Positions 1 to 38,034 of a stretch of DNA of 64,000 bases are shown here, in pieces; the first letter of the stretch is position 1, and each line of letters opens with the position of its first letter. Made by a program: the position numbers and the translations under genes. Under the pieces are notes generated by a model, which worked only from the letters and a program-made list of their open reading frames with translations, made no database searches and was not told the DNA's origin. The stretch covers positions 83,495 through 147,494 of the forward strand of contig JAUCBJ010001551.1 in the NCBI GenBank assembly GCA_032718475.1, read 5' to 3'. This DNA comes from Nemertoderma westbladi. Its lineage: Eukaryota; Xenacoelomorpha; Nemertodermatida; Nemertodermatidae.

Positions 1-3000
1 ACATTCGTACCTCTCTTCTCTATATTTGTCTCACGTAATTCGAACTGCGCACATTCGTACTTCTCTTCTCTATATTTGTCTCACGTAATTCGAACTGCGC
101 ACATTCGTACCTCTCTTCTCTATATTTGTCTCACGTAATTCGAACTGCGCACATTCGTACTTCTCTTCTCTATATTTGTCTCACGTAATTCGAACTGCGC
201 ACATTCGTACTTCTCTTCTCTATATTTGTCTCACGTAATTCGAACTGCGCACATTCGTACCTCTCTTCTCTATATTTGTCTCACGTAATTCGAACTGCGC
301 ACATTCGTACCTCTCTTCTCTATATTTGTTTCAGGTAATTCGAACTGCGCACATTCGTACTTCTCTTCTCTATATTTGTCTCACGTAATTCGAACTGCGC
401 ACATTCGTACCTCTCTTCTCTATATTTGTCTCACGTAATTCGAACTGCGCACATTCGTACCTCTCTTCTCTATATTTGTCTCACGTAATTCGAACTGCGC
501 ACATTCGTACCTCTCTTCTCTATATTTGTCTCACGTAATTCGGATTGCGCACATTCGTACCTCTCTTCTCTATATTTGTCTCAGGTAATTCGAACTGCGC
601 ACATTCGTACCTCTCTTCTCTATATTTGTCTCACGTAATTCGAACTGTGCACATTCGTACATCTCTTCTCTATATTTGTCTCACGTAATTCGAACTGCGC
701 ACATTCGTACATCTCTTCTCTATATTTGTCTCACGTAATTCGAACTGCGCACATTCGTACTTCTCTTCTCTATATTTGTCTCACGTAATTCGAACTGCGC
801 ACATTCGTACTTCTCTTCTCTATATTTGTCTCACGTAATTCGAACTGCGCACATTCGTACCTCTCTTCTCTATATTTGTCTCACGTAATTCGAACTGCGC
901 ACATTCGCACTTCTCTTCTCTATATTTGTCTCACGTAATTCGAACTGCGCACATTCGTACCTCTCTTCTCTATATTTGTCTCACGTAATTCGAACTGCGC
1001 ACATTCGCACTTCTCTTCTCTATATTTGTCTCACGTAATTCGAACTGCGCACATTCGTACTTCTCTTCTCTATATTTGTCTCACGTAATTCGAACTGCGC
1101 ACATTCGTACCTCTCTTCTCTATATTTGTCTCACGTAATTCGAACTGCGCACATTCGTACCTCTCTTCTCTATATTTGTCTCACGTAATTCGAACTGCGC
1201 ACATTCGTACCTCTCTTCTCTATATTTGTTTCAGGTAATTCGAACTGCGCACATTCGTACTTCTCTTCTCTATATTTGTCTCACGTAATTCGAACTGCGC
1301 ACATTCGTACCTCTCTTCTCTATATTTGTCTCACGTAATTCGAACTGCGCACATTCGTACTTCTCTTCTCTATATTTGTCTCACGTAATTCGAACTGCGC
1401 ACATTCGTACCTCTCTTCTCTATATTTGTCTCACGTAATTCGAACTGCGCACATTCGCACTTCTCTTCTCTATATTTGTCTCACGTAATTCGAACTGCGC
1501 ACATTCGTACTTCTCTTCTCTATATTTGTCTCACGTAATTCGAACTGCGCACATTCGTACCTCTCTTCTCTATATTTGTCTCACGTAATTCGAACTGCGC
1601 ACATTCGTACCTCTCTTCTCTATATTTGTCTCACGTAATTCGAACTGCGCACATTCGTACTTCTCTTCTCTATATTTGTCTCACGTAATTCGAACTGCGC
1701 ACATTCGTACTTCTCTTCTCTATATTTGTCTCACGTAATTCGAACTGCGCACATTCGTACCTCTCTTCTCTATATTTGTCTCACGTAATTCGAACTGCGC
1801 ACATTCGCACCTCTCTTCTCTATATTTGTCTCACGTAATTCGAACTGCGCACATTCGTACCTCTCTTCTCTATATTTGTCTCACGTAATTCGAACTGCGC
1901 ACATTCGTACCTCTCTTCTCTATATTTGTCTCACGTAATTCGAACTGCGCACATTCGCACTTCTCTTCTCTATATTTGTCTCAGGTAATTCGAACTGCGC
2001 ATATTCGTACTTCTCTTCTCTATATTTGTCTCACGTAATTCGAACTGCGCACATTCGCACTTCTCTTCTCTATATTTGTCTCACGTAATTCGAACTGCGC
2101 ACATTCGTACCTCTCTTCTCTATATTTGTCTCACGTAATTTGAACTGCGCACATTCGCACCTCTCTTCTCTATATTTGTCTCACGTAATTCGAACTGCGC
2201 ACATTCGTACTTCTCTTCTCTATATTTGTCTCACGTAATTCGAACTGCGCACATTCGTACCTCTCTTCTCTATATTTGTCTCACGTAATTCGAACTGCGC
2301 ACATTCGTACTTCTCTTCTCTATATTTGTCTCACGTAATTCGAACTGCGCACATTCGTACTTCTCTTCTCTATATTTGTCTCACGTAATTCGAACTGTGC
2401 ACATTCGTACCTCTCTTCTCTATATTTGTCTCACGTAATTCGAACTGCGCACATTCGTACCTCTCTTCTCTATATTTGTCTCACGTAATTCGAACTGCGC
2501 ACATTCGTACTTCTCTTCTCTATATTTGTCTCAGGTAATTCGAACTGCGCACATTCGTACCTCTCTTCTCTATATTTGTCTCACGTAATTCGAACTGCGC
2601 ACATTCGTACTTCTCTTCTCTATATTTGTCTCAGGTAATTCGAACTGCGCACATTCGTACATCTCTTCTCTATATTTGTCTCACGTAATTCGAACTACGC
2701 ACATTCGTACTTCTCTTCTCTATATTTGTCTCACGTAATTCGAACTGCGCACATTCGTACTTCTCTTCTCTATATTTGTCTCACGTAATTCGAACTGCGC
2801 ACATTCGTACTTCTCTTCTCTATATTTGTCTCACGTAATTCGAACTGCGCACATTCGTACCTCTCTTCTCTATATTTGTCTCACGTAATTCGAACTGCGC
2901 ACATTCGTACCTCTCTTCTCTATATTTGTCTCACGTAATTCGAACTGCGCACATTCGTACATCTCTTCTCTATATTTGTCTCACGTAATTCGAACTGCGC

Positions 3001-3379
3001 ACATTCGTACCTCTCTTCTCTATATTTGTCTCACGTAATTCGAACTGCGCACATTCGTACCTCTCTTCTCTATATTTGTCTCACGTAATTCGAACTGCGC
3101 ACATTCGTACCTCTCTTCTCTATATTTGTCTCACGTAATTCGAACTGCGCACATTCGTACCTCTCTTCTCTATATTTGTCTCACGTAATTCGAACTGCGC
3201 ACATTCGTACCTCTCTTCTCTATATTTGTCTCACGTAATTCGAACTGCGCACATTCGTACCTCTCTTCTCTATATTTGTCTCACGTAATTCGAACTGCGC
3301 ACATTCGTACCTCTCTTCTCTATATTTGTCTCACGTAATTCGAACTGCGCACATTCGTACCTCTCTTCTCTATATTTGT
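1..3379. repeat. 50-bp tandem satellite, about 67 copies
   Basis: A 50-bp unit starting ACATTCGTACCTCTCTTCTC and ending AATTCGAACTGCGC repeats head to tail from the first base of the window. Unit length is constant. Variation is limited to a few positions, mainly C/T/A after the GTAC, T/C in ATTCGTAC versus ATTCGCAC, and C/G in TCACG versus TCAGG. The array is cut by the left window edge, so its full size is unknown. It stops sharply inside a unit at about 3379. No long ORF runs through it. Confidence 0.97.
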
Positions 3380-3689
3380 TTATGCATTTAAATCAGATAG
3401 GAAAGCTTAGCCGGGTATTCGTCATATATATGTGACGAATTTCTGATTGTACCCATATTTAATCCTGCTTACGAATTTTATTTATCTATATATATATATT
3501 ATGTTATTTAGTCTACGTTTAAGAGTTATATATTATCACTTATCAGCGATCTAAATAGTTATTGCCAAATAAACCCACACCATCGTGTCAAAGTTATATA
3601 TTATGTACGTATAATTATTTGATTCTTGCTTTCTTATTATCAACTGTAAACTTCTCGTCAAAAATATGACTTTACTATTATAACATTTA
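3380..3689. other. AT-rich intergenic spacer
   Basis: Unique-looking AT-rich sequence with short TA runs near 3488-3500. No ORF, RNA or repeat family is recognised here. Confidence 0.5.
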
Positions 3690-4735
3690 TATTACATGTG
3701 GTCTAGTGGTGTCTTTCCTGGGCTTCCAATTAGGAATCCCTGGTTCGATCCCTAGATGTGGCAGCATTGTTTGGGCATAGTGCTTTAAATCTGCAGCCCT
3801 GGCTTTCGTCCTTCGGTGGTAGATAAATGGACACCAAGGCAACTTGGAAAACTTTACTGTGGAAGATCACCCATGGTGGTGAACAGGCATTCCTTTAGGA
3901 AACAAATTGGAATGGTTTACTGTGGAAGATCGCCCATGGTAGTGAGCAGGCATTCCTTTAGGAAACAGAGTGGAAGGGTTTACTGTGGAAGATCACCCAT
4001 GGTGGTGGACAGGCATTCCTTTAAGAAACAGTGTGGAAGGGTTTACTATGGAAGATCACCCATGGTGGTGAACAGGCATTCCATTGGGAAACAGAGAGGA
4101 AGAGTTTACTGTGGAAGATCACCCATGGCGGTGAACAGGCATTCCTTTAGGAAACAGAGTGGAAGGGTTTACTGTGGAAGATCACCCATGGCGGTGAACA
4201 GGCATTCCTTTGGGAAACAGTGGAAGGGTTTACTGTGGAAGATCTCCCATGGTGGTGAACAGGCATTCCTTTGGGAAACAGTGGAAGGGTTTACTGTGGA
4301 AGATCACCCATGGTGGTGAACAGGCATTCCTTTAGGAAACAGAATGGAAGGGTTTACTGTGGATGATCACCCATGGCGGTGAACAGGCATTCCTTAAGGA
4401 AACTGAGTGTAAGGGTTTACTGTGGATGATCACCCATGGCGGTGAACAGGCATTCCTTTGGGAAACAAAGTGAAAGGGTTTACTGTGGAAGATCTCCCAT
4501 GGTGGTGAACAGGCATTCCTTTGGGAAACAGTGGAAGGGTTTACTGTGGAAGATCACCCATGGTGGTGAACAGGCATTCCTTTAGGAAACAGAATGGAAG
4601 GGTTTACTGTGGATGATCACCCATGGCGGTGAACAGGCATTCCTTAAGGAAACAGAGTGGAAGGGTTTACTGTGGAAGATCACCCATGGCGGTGAACAGG
4701 CATTCCCTCGCTTAACGAGCCTAAAAGATTCTCCC
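3690..4735 (+). mobile_element. tRNA-derived SINE, body expanded
   Basis: The head carries a polymerase III A-box-like TGGTCTAGTGGT (about 3699-3710) and a B-box GGTTCGATCCC (about 3742-3752), the layout of a tRNA-derived SINE. The same head, body and 3' end (TTAACGAGCCTAAAAGAT) recur in inverse orientation at 52040-52316, where a 10-bp target duplication proves mobility. In this copy the 63-bp body segment is amplified to about 14 units, while the other copy has one. No clear target duplication was seen around this copy. Confidence 0.8.
3840..4708 (+). repeat. 63-bp VNTR inside the SINE body
   Basis: About 14 units of 57-63 bp, each containing GGAAGATCACCCATGG and GAACAGGCATTCC. Because 63 is a multiple of three, one frame stays open for about 167 codons. 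This is a by-product of the period; the same segment occurs singly in the SINE at 52040-52316. Confidence 0.9.
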
Positions 4736-5605
4736 ATTCCCATTCAGATAAGAAAATTAAAGCCGTCCAATTTACTTTCGTATTCCTATTAGTTACAATT
4801 TTAATTTCCATTACACTATTTCCCTGACATTTACGGATTTTCTGACCAAACTATCTGATACATTTTTGTCTTATTTACATTAGTAGAATCATTAGTCAAT
4901 ATTACACATATACAGTACATACACCAATAGCTAAGTAGATACGGGTGTAGTTTAGTTTGCCGAAAGTAATTGGTAGGCCATAAGCGCATAAATTTAATCA
5001 TTTTTCCCCTGAAACTTTCTTTCTGATATCAAATATGAAGCTGTCGGAATTCAGCAACCAATTCAATGATATTAAATTAATGAATGTCCTAAAATTTATC
5101 AAAACATTTATGTAATGTTGTACATTCGGCAATTCACGGTAAATAGAAACCAGATGTTTGGTACGTATGATTATTTTTTATCTAATCGTATAAATATTGA
5201 TCTTGTTTGATTTGGCAACTTAAACTTCAACCTTTACCTTTCTTTTTATTTAATTACAAATCATAATGATACAAATCGTTTGAACTAATTAATACATTGC
5301 ATTCAAGTAACAATAACAACAATTGTAATCCATTAATTATTTAATTATTTTTCAAAGAGTGCCGGTAATGGAATATTACTTTGATATGTTACTATCGACT
5401 TTTACAGATAAATTATTTAAGGTGATTGTATTGTTTTGTACTTTAATTGTTAATTAATCTTAATTTATTTAACTGGCACGTATTGGTACAAATTCCACAG
5501 CATAAGTCAATAAAATGATTAAGTAAATGTTATTCCGAAGTCATTTAATCTGAGGCATACATTAATCGGTAGACCTTTTAAAAAAAACTTGTTAATAACT
5601 ACAGT
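4736..5605. other. AT-rich upstream region of the Hippo kinase gene
   Basis: No recognisable gene, RNA or repeat. If 5606 is the true start codon, this holds the promoter and 5' UTR, but no convincing TATA or initiator could be picked out of the AT-rich background. Confidence 0.4.
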
Positions 5606-31564
<25,959 letters not shown>

Positions 31565-31575
31565 TTGTCGCTTGT

Positions 31576-31663
31576 AACACCAAGCCGCTCGGAACACCAA
31601 GCCGCTCGGAACACCAAGCCGCTCGGAACACCAAGCCGCTCGGAACACCAAGCCGCTCGGAAC
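31576..31663. repeat. 17-bp repeat, 5 copies, in the kinase 3' UTR
   Basis: AACACCAAGCCGCTCGG repeats five times, starting 12 bp after the stop codon of the Hippo kinase. Confidence 0.95.
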
Positions 31664-31942
31664 ACAATCAGTCAAAGCGAGAATTCGTGGAAGATTGTTT
31701 ACCAGGTTCACAGATAACCGGGGATAACCCGTTAGTCGACGGAACACTCTGGCTTTTTATAAGAATAACCTTTTGTGCACATATACACATCAATTACTGT
31801 ATATCTTGTTTTTGTATAAAGTTTATTGTGGAAATTTGCATTTAGTTCTAATTATATTAATTTCGTAACATTCCTTACGAAACGTTCTACAATAATTCCT
31901 TGACGAAATGTCCGTCAAAAATATTCTTGTCGAAAAATCGTG

Positions 31943-31948
31943 AATAAA
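31943..31948 (+). terminator. Candidate poly(A) signal of the Hippo kinase gene
   Basis: AATAAA lies 379 bp after the stop codon. It is the first canonical signal noticed downstream on this strand. Transcript ends are not visible from DNA. Confidence 0.4.
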
Positions 31949-32229
31949 ATAGAACTTAAATCGGACCTTTATTTAAAACCTCTTATAACGTTTTTATAAC
32001 TATTGGGATGGAAAAGTGGAGTTCATATTCGTGTTGGGCAGGAAAACCTGGTCTAGAAAAGTTAATATAATATTGCTTGAAGGGATTATTCCTATTGGTT
32101 TGATGTTTCTTTAAATTGCATAATTTCTGAACCATATCAATTTTAATTTCAATTTAGCCAATAATTATGTACACATTAGGAGACGTTAAACACAGCTCGT
32201 TCCTAATATTGCATATGTTACAATTCTTG

Positions 32230-32300
32230 CCGATTAGTGGAATGGATACTTCGCTATTACTTACCAACATAGACTCGAGTTCGATCCCGGGCGTATCTGT
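32230..32300 (+). other. tRNA-like sequence, probable SINE remnant
   Basis: GCCGATTAGTGGAATGGATA looks like an A-box region and GAGTTCGATCCCGGGCG a strong B box at tRNA spacing. The flanks do not make a full cloverleaf, so this is called SINE-derived and not a tRNA gene. Confidence 0.5.
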
Positions 32301-32499
32301 TTAATTTTTGCAGATTATAGGCCTATTATATTATTTAGTATCACTTAAAAACTTCAATAACTTAGATCAATTAGACTGGCGAACTTAGATATCCTAAACA
32401 AACTTAGATCCGGGTAAACTTAGATCCCGGTGAACTTATCCTGAGCTATGGGAGTTTTCCTGGTCGCTGGTTGTATTTCTGAGGTCAGTTTTCACCATT

Positions 32500-32860
32500 A
32501 ATGAAATTTAGTTAGTCCCTATGTCCGTTGGTCGGTCTTTCTGACTATCCGACAAATTTGTCAGTCAAATTGAAGAAAAGAGCGCGCCATCAAGATAACA
32601 TTATAGTTATAGGGGTTTTCAGGCATACAAAGAAACGGCGAGGCCAAATTTGAATACTGACATCAGAAATGAAGTCGCGGAACAAGAAATCCGATATACT
32701 GTAGGATTTTTAAGGATTTTTATAGTACATTAGTATGCTTTGTATTGTTTTGGGGACATACAGACAATGACGGACAGGCCGACAATCAAACGGACAGATA
32801 GCCGTATCTCGAGAAGTAAGACAGATCTTTCTCAAAGGTTTTCCAATTTAGAATCTTGAT
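32500..32860. other. Dispersed repeat with partial inverted ends
   Basis: GTCCGTTGGTCGGTC at the left is loosely inverted as GGCCGACAATCAAACGGAC at the right, and the interior matches a segment in intron 6 near 25040. Likely an old non-autonomous element; ends uncertain. Confidence 0.35.
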
Positions 32861-34082
32861 AAAAATCTGCTCTAAAAGAAATATAAAAAAATTGATTGCC
32901 AATCAATCACCCCCCTTTAACAATTCCCCACCCACAACATACAGGACGCTGACACCGCTTTCGGTCAATGGGTACAACGAGTCAAAGGGAACAAAACGAG
33001 TCAAAGATTACAGGTACAAACAAGGCGGATATTTAGTTCGTGGAATTTCTGACATTATTGCCATCTAGGCCCGAAGGGCCGTTAATTTTTTAAAATTGGC
33101 CCTTCGGACCAATATGTGAATGTAAATATATAATATGTGAATTAATTCAATTTTGAATTAATTTGAAGCGATATAAGTTCAAAATTGCGCTGGTATTTAA
33201 TTGTGTGGTCCATTTGTTATTTAATCTCTATTTATTGTTTAATGTGCATTTAATGTCGCACCTGTTTTTTTGCCATATTTGATGCCTGTTGAACCCTTTC
33301 GTGAGTATCTTTCATGTTACACAGATGTTAAGAATACAGTTAAAAACCACAGAAAGCAATGTATTGAACTATTTTACCTTTTTGCAAAAATTTTGCACTT
33401 TTGCACATTTATTTGTAGGCCTACTCTACAAGTGCACTAAAGATCCTAAAGGTGGTTCCTATTTAACACACTTATGTTTATCCTCTACCGATCTACGATG
33501 GTGTAAGATCAAGTGTCAGTTCCTAAAAGTGTCAAAAAGTGCTATTTAATAAATCGCGACATTTGCGATTTTGGACCATATTCATCGACATTTTAAGTCA
33601 CTTTATTGACATAAAAAGTTAAACAAATGTTAAGATTATACTTAGAAATCACTACAAACTACATTTTAATACAGTGTCGCCATTTCATAATGACTCTATA
33701 CTGAAGCTACACAAAGGAGCAGGGTAAGGGGATTATCTAATAATAACACACACAATCTTACAATCAGATTATTATACTGTACCTACTCCTTAAGAAAACC
33801 ACATTTTAGCTCCCTTAATAGCCTGTAACCGCCTGTGCCAATGTGCCTGTGTCAATGCCTCAGTGGGCGGTCTCCAGTACTGCAAGGCCCAACTCATCTC
33901 GGGGTAAGTTAGCAATCTGCAATAATAAAAATGATAGCGTGCCGACATTTAGTCAGAGCAACCAAATAGATGGCCAATAAAGACAGACAGTATGGATTTA
34001 GCTGAGTAGAGTTAAAACCTACAGTACTTATTGACTTACTTAGAATACACTACGTATTTGTATTTGTTTCAGCCCGCCACAT
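32861..34082. other. Intergenic, no gene seen
   Basis: Apart from a short palindromic stretch GGCCCGAAGGGCC with GGCCCTTCGGACC at about 33069-33110, no structure is recognised. ORFs here are short and lack family resemblance. Confidence 0.5.
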
Positions 34083-34281
34083 TGTCGGCGCAACGTAACG
34101 CCGACACTGTCGGCACAACGTAACGCCGACACTGTCGGCACAACGTAACGCCGACACTGTCGGCCCTCGTAACGCCGACACTGTCGGCACAACGTAACGC
34201 TGACACTGTCGGCACAACGTAGCACCGACACTGTCGGGTCGGCACAACGTTATGCCGACAGACACTGTCGGCACAGCGTTA
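34083..34281. repeat. 25-bp palindrome-bearing minisatellite
   Basis: About eight units of GCCGACACTGTCGGC followed by ACAACGTAAC. The 15-base core is an odd palindrome (7-bp arms, one central base), so single strands form regular hairpins. Point changes (CCTCG, AGCACC, TTATG) lie mostly outside the hairpin core. Confidence 0.92.
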
Positions 34282-34692
34282 ACACCCAACCAATATCCCA
34301 GTCAGTACCTACAAAACACCCCAATAAACCCTGAAACTGAGTCATTAAGTAACCCAAGACAGCCAAGTAAAATAACGCTGTATGTTTTCCATATATAAAA
34401 AGTCTGAAAGTGGCTCCTGTAGTGTGATAGAGCCCAAAATGTAAATTAAACGCGAGCGAAGCGACCGAAATTTTTTGTGGCAAATTCTTGTTCTCACTTC
34501 TGCACTCTGCACGAACTTTAAGAGCTTTGAGAGCGCGAGCACGAGCTTTGAGAGCACTCTCGCTCCGCGCCAAGGCAAGGCACTCAAATCGCGCCAGTCG
34601 CACCGCGCCAGTTTACAATATATTCTGCAAATCGCGAGGACTCTTATACTTCGCTTTCGCACCAGATATATTCTATTCGGGTGACAAACACG
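34282..34692. other. Intergenic with GC-rich low-complexity tract
   Basis: The segment CGAGCGAAGCGACCGAAATT (34450-34469) resembles 17814-17836, so it belongs to a dispersed repeat. The following CGAG-rich stretch gives overlapping frames on both strands that look like low complexity, not genes. Confidence 0.4.
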
Positions 34693-34814
34693 GAACGTAA
34701 TCAGGATCGAATGTAATATAGTTTTTACAAATCGAACGTAACCTCAATTATGTTACATTGGATCCTATAACTATGTTACATTCGATCCACAAATTACTAA
34801 GCTCGAATGTAACA
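34693..34814 (+). repeat. Left arm of a 122-bp inverted repeat
   Basis: GAACGTAATCAGGATCGAAT through GCTCGAATGTAACAT is mirrored at 37912-38034 with only scattered mismatches. The motif GTTACATTCGATC recurs inside. The pair bounds a 3.3-kb block just upstream of the p38 gene. Confidence 0.85.
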
Positions 34815-35947
34815 TACATTTATTTTGTTGTGTTTTGATTTCAGGAGTTAACCGATGAAATACTTAGTTTATTTACAGGAAGAAACAGTTTGGTGTTGGT
34901 GAGTACAAAACAAAGACCCACGACCCAATTAAGTAACCTGGCATATTCTTGTAACATGTGTTAATTTTCGTTTATTGTTTTGGTTCCCCCAACACGCCTC
35001 TGTAACCTGCTCCTTTCAGCCTTTAAATAAAAGTAACCTGCATACCAGGTTGGAATTCATGCATGAGCGCGCAGGTACGCGTCGTTGTTTTGAGATCACC
35101 GCGCACCTGAAATTGGCTCTTGGCGCACCTCATCATAATCCGTACAAAGTCATGAGTCATGTAGTAGCTCATTTCATGCATTATCTCAAAAAATCGTACA
35201 GCTCATAAGAACAATTTTACATTCCTTTTTTACAAGTTTGAGCGTTTCATTCAAAGCTTATCGTACTGTAGTATTTTGAATATACATAATAAATTGAACA
35301 GTTAAATGCAACATCAAAATCAATAAATCAATCAATCAAAAAATTGTCACCGGTAATATCAGAATATTAAAAAATATTTTTGTAATCCACTACATTTACA
35401 TTTGAAAATACATTATTCTATACTGCTGTACTGTCTGACTGTATAAAATTTGAATAAATATGAAATACTTCATTCAGTCATTATTATTAGGTACCATACC
35501 AGTAATAATGTGTATAATAAATAGTCTTAACACAGTTGGCTTATATAATCGCAATAATTTTTATTGTCCGTTTAAATCCTTTTTTTGTCCTTTTTTTTTT
35601 ATTTTTTATGTCCTCCAAAAGTCTAATGTTAGGTTCCATGCTACCGGTTTCTCTACTGCTGTTCTCTCAGGCTATCAGTACCGGTATTAGTATATATAGC
35701 ACTATTTTGCTGTATTGTATGTACAGATGTAGGTATAAAGAATGTATTTCTGTATTTTAGTACCGGTACCGGCACCGGTACTGCTATAGGCCTACTGTGT
35801 AGCCTACCATTTAAATACGGTAATGGTAGGCCTACCGGTTGTGCTAATAAATTTTAAATAATTGATAGGCCAAACTGGATTGCAGGATTTTTAAAATGTG
35901 GATATACCTTTCACATAATTTAGGCCTATTACTGTATTAGTTTTATC

Positions 35948-37150
35948 GTCTCTGTAACCTGCTCCTTTCCCTCAATTAGTTGAATGATCGTTTATTGTTT
36001 TGGTTAGAAAATCCCGCCTCTGTAACCTGCCCCTTTCCCTCAATTAGTTAAATGATCGTTTATTGTTTTGGTTAGAAAATCCCGCCTCTGTAACCTGCTC
36101 CTTTCCCTGAATTGGTAAAGTGACCGTTTATTGTTTTGGTTAGAAAGGCCCGCCTCTGTAACCTGCCCCTTTCCCTCAATTAGTTAAATGATAGTTTATT
36201 GTTTTGGTTAGAAAATCCCGCCTCTGTAACCTGCTCCTTTCCCTCAATTAGTTAAGTGATCGTTTATTGTTTTGGTTAGAAAATTTCGCCTCTCTAACCT
36301 GTCCCTTTCCCTCAATTAGTTAAATGATCGTTTATTGTTTTGGTTAGAAAATCCCGCCTCTGTAACCTGCTCCTTTCCCTCAATAAGTTAAGTGATCGTT
36401 TATTGTTTTGGTTAGAAAATTGTTAGCTTATCCAATTCCGCTAACCAAACCCCATAGAGTGAGCCGTTAAGCCGTTAAGCAATATTGGGAGCACGAGGTT
36501 GATTACCCAACCTCGTGTCACCCCAATAAAGTAGGAAGGAGAAACACACAACGAGGGTCAGGGGCCAAACCCCCAACCGAGAGAGAACACAAGGAGTGAA
36601 GGGAAACACTCCAAAGGGTGCCAACAGGGATATTAGCCAATGGGGGGAAGGCATCGGCTAGGTAATGTAATACGGCCAAACCGTGCAATATATATTACCA
36701 GTTGACTGCATCAGTTATCTCAGTTATCAGTTAGTCAGATCAGTTAGGGTGGAGCGGTAACATCTATTACCGTCCACTACCGCCACCACATCATTCAATC
36801 AGTGTTTACCGGTATATCAGTTATCATCAGTTTAACCGTGCTTGCATTACTCATTTTATTATACTTATACTTATGAACTCCAGAACTCTCAACTTAACTG
36901 ACTCTTTTCATACACACGGCGGGGACGCGTAAATAGACAAACCCAACGGATAAATCGGGATCTGTAGATCCCGTCACAAAAATCCCGCCTCTGTAACCTG
37001 CTCCTTTCCCTCAATTAGTTAAGTGATCGTTTATTGTTTTGGTTAGAAAATCCCGTCTCTGTAACCTGCTCCTTTCCCTGATTTGGTAAAGTGACTGTTT
37101 ATTGTTTTGGTTAGAAAACTCGGCCTTAACCTGCTCCTTTCCATCAATTG
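35948..37150. repeat. About 67-bp tandem array, about 10 units, split by a solo LTR
   Basis: Units read CTCTGTAACCTGCTCCTTTC, a middle with CAATTAGTTAAATGATCG, then TTTATTGTTTTGGTTAGAAA and ATCCCGC. Seven units precede and about three follow the LTR at 36421-36978. Related partial units occur at about 34950-35030 and 37825-37895 inside the inverted-repeat block. Confidence 0.9.
36421..36978 (+). mobile_element. Solo LTR, 558 bp, 5-bp TSD
   Basis: The sequence begins TGTTAGCTTATCC, ends GATCCCGTCACA, and is flanked by AAAAT on both sides (36416-36420 and 36979-36983). Removing it restores a regular unit of the surrounding array. TG...CA ends, a 5-bp duplication, a TATA-like CAATATATATTACC and an AATAAA inside fit an LTR retrotransposon LTR left by LTR-LTR recombination. 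No internal region remains. It does not obviously match the two BEL/Pao bodies in the window. Confidence 0.88.
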
Positions 37151-37911
37151 GTAATTGTTTTTGGCTATAAAATGAGTGTTTTGCTACGTCATGTGGTAAT
37201 CGATTATCGACAACAACCACAAACTATTAAATATAGAGTCTTTTTACCACAGGCGCATATATGGAAATATATCTCATAGTCTATAAATCATGGAATCATG
37301 GAATGTTTTGGCACAGGCATAGTGAAATCAACTGTCTGACAGTCCAGAAATCAGCAGTCTGACAGTTTGAAGAAATACATACATAAAAAGTCATTAAAAG
37401 GACAATAAAAGTCATTAAATGGACAACAAAAGTCATTATGCATAATTCGTAAAAAAAAATGACAAAAAAAGTCAAATAAAAGGACATAAAAAATCACTGC
37501 CTTATATAATCTGATAATTAAGTCATACTTAATAGGCTGATAGGATAGGAGGCCTACATTTGTTACTTTCTGACTTTACCTGGTTACTAACGTAAACATA
37601 ATAAATAACAATAGTTAAAATAAATTGATTAATTTTCAGCTCCTATCAATACTGCAATACAGCTTCAATTAATTTGTGTGGTGCGCTGCGCATCAGAGCT
37701 GCGCGCTGTGCGCAACGCGCATCTGTCTCTCCCAAACGCGCAAGGCGCATCTGGTTCGCGGTCATTCGCGCAGGTACCGGTACGCGTCCGATTTTTGCAG
37801 CATGAATTCCAACCTGGCGCTGCATATTCTTGTAACATGTGTTAACTTTCGTTTATTGTTTTGGTTCCCCCAGCTCGCCTCTGTAACGCTCCTTTAAATC
37901 TGTAAATGGCA
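37151..37911. other. Intergenic with CGCG-rich tract
   Basis: A stretch rich in GCGC words (about 37678-37790) and partial 67-bp units near 37825-37895. The segment GAATTCCAACCTGG (37803-37816) is inverted near 35047-35060, continuing the inverted organisation of the block. No gene is seen. Confidence 0.45.
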
Positions 37912-38034
37912 ATGTTACATTCGAGCTTAGTAATTTGTAGATCGAATGTAACATAGTTATAGGATCCAATGTAACATAATTGCAGTTACGTTCGATACGT
38001 AATAACTATTTTACCTTCGATCCTGATTACGTTC
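37912..38034 (-). repeat. Right arm of the 122-bp inverted repeat
   Basis: The reverse complement matches 34693-34814 closely over the full length. It ends about 355 bp before the p38 start codon, so it may lie in or near that gene's promoter. Confidence 0.85.

Noticed and set aside
1-3379. CRISPR-like regular array
   Set aside because: The whole 50-bp unit is conserved, with no variable spacers; it is an animal satellite.
3699-3765. Functional tRNA gene
   Set aside because: A and B boxes are present but the acceptor and other arms do not pair; the sequence is the head of a repeated SINE.
3816-4319. 167-codon frame
   Set aside because: SINE-derived 63-bp VNTR; the single-copy version in the other SINE has no coding function.
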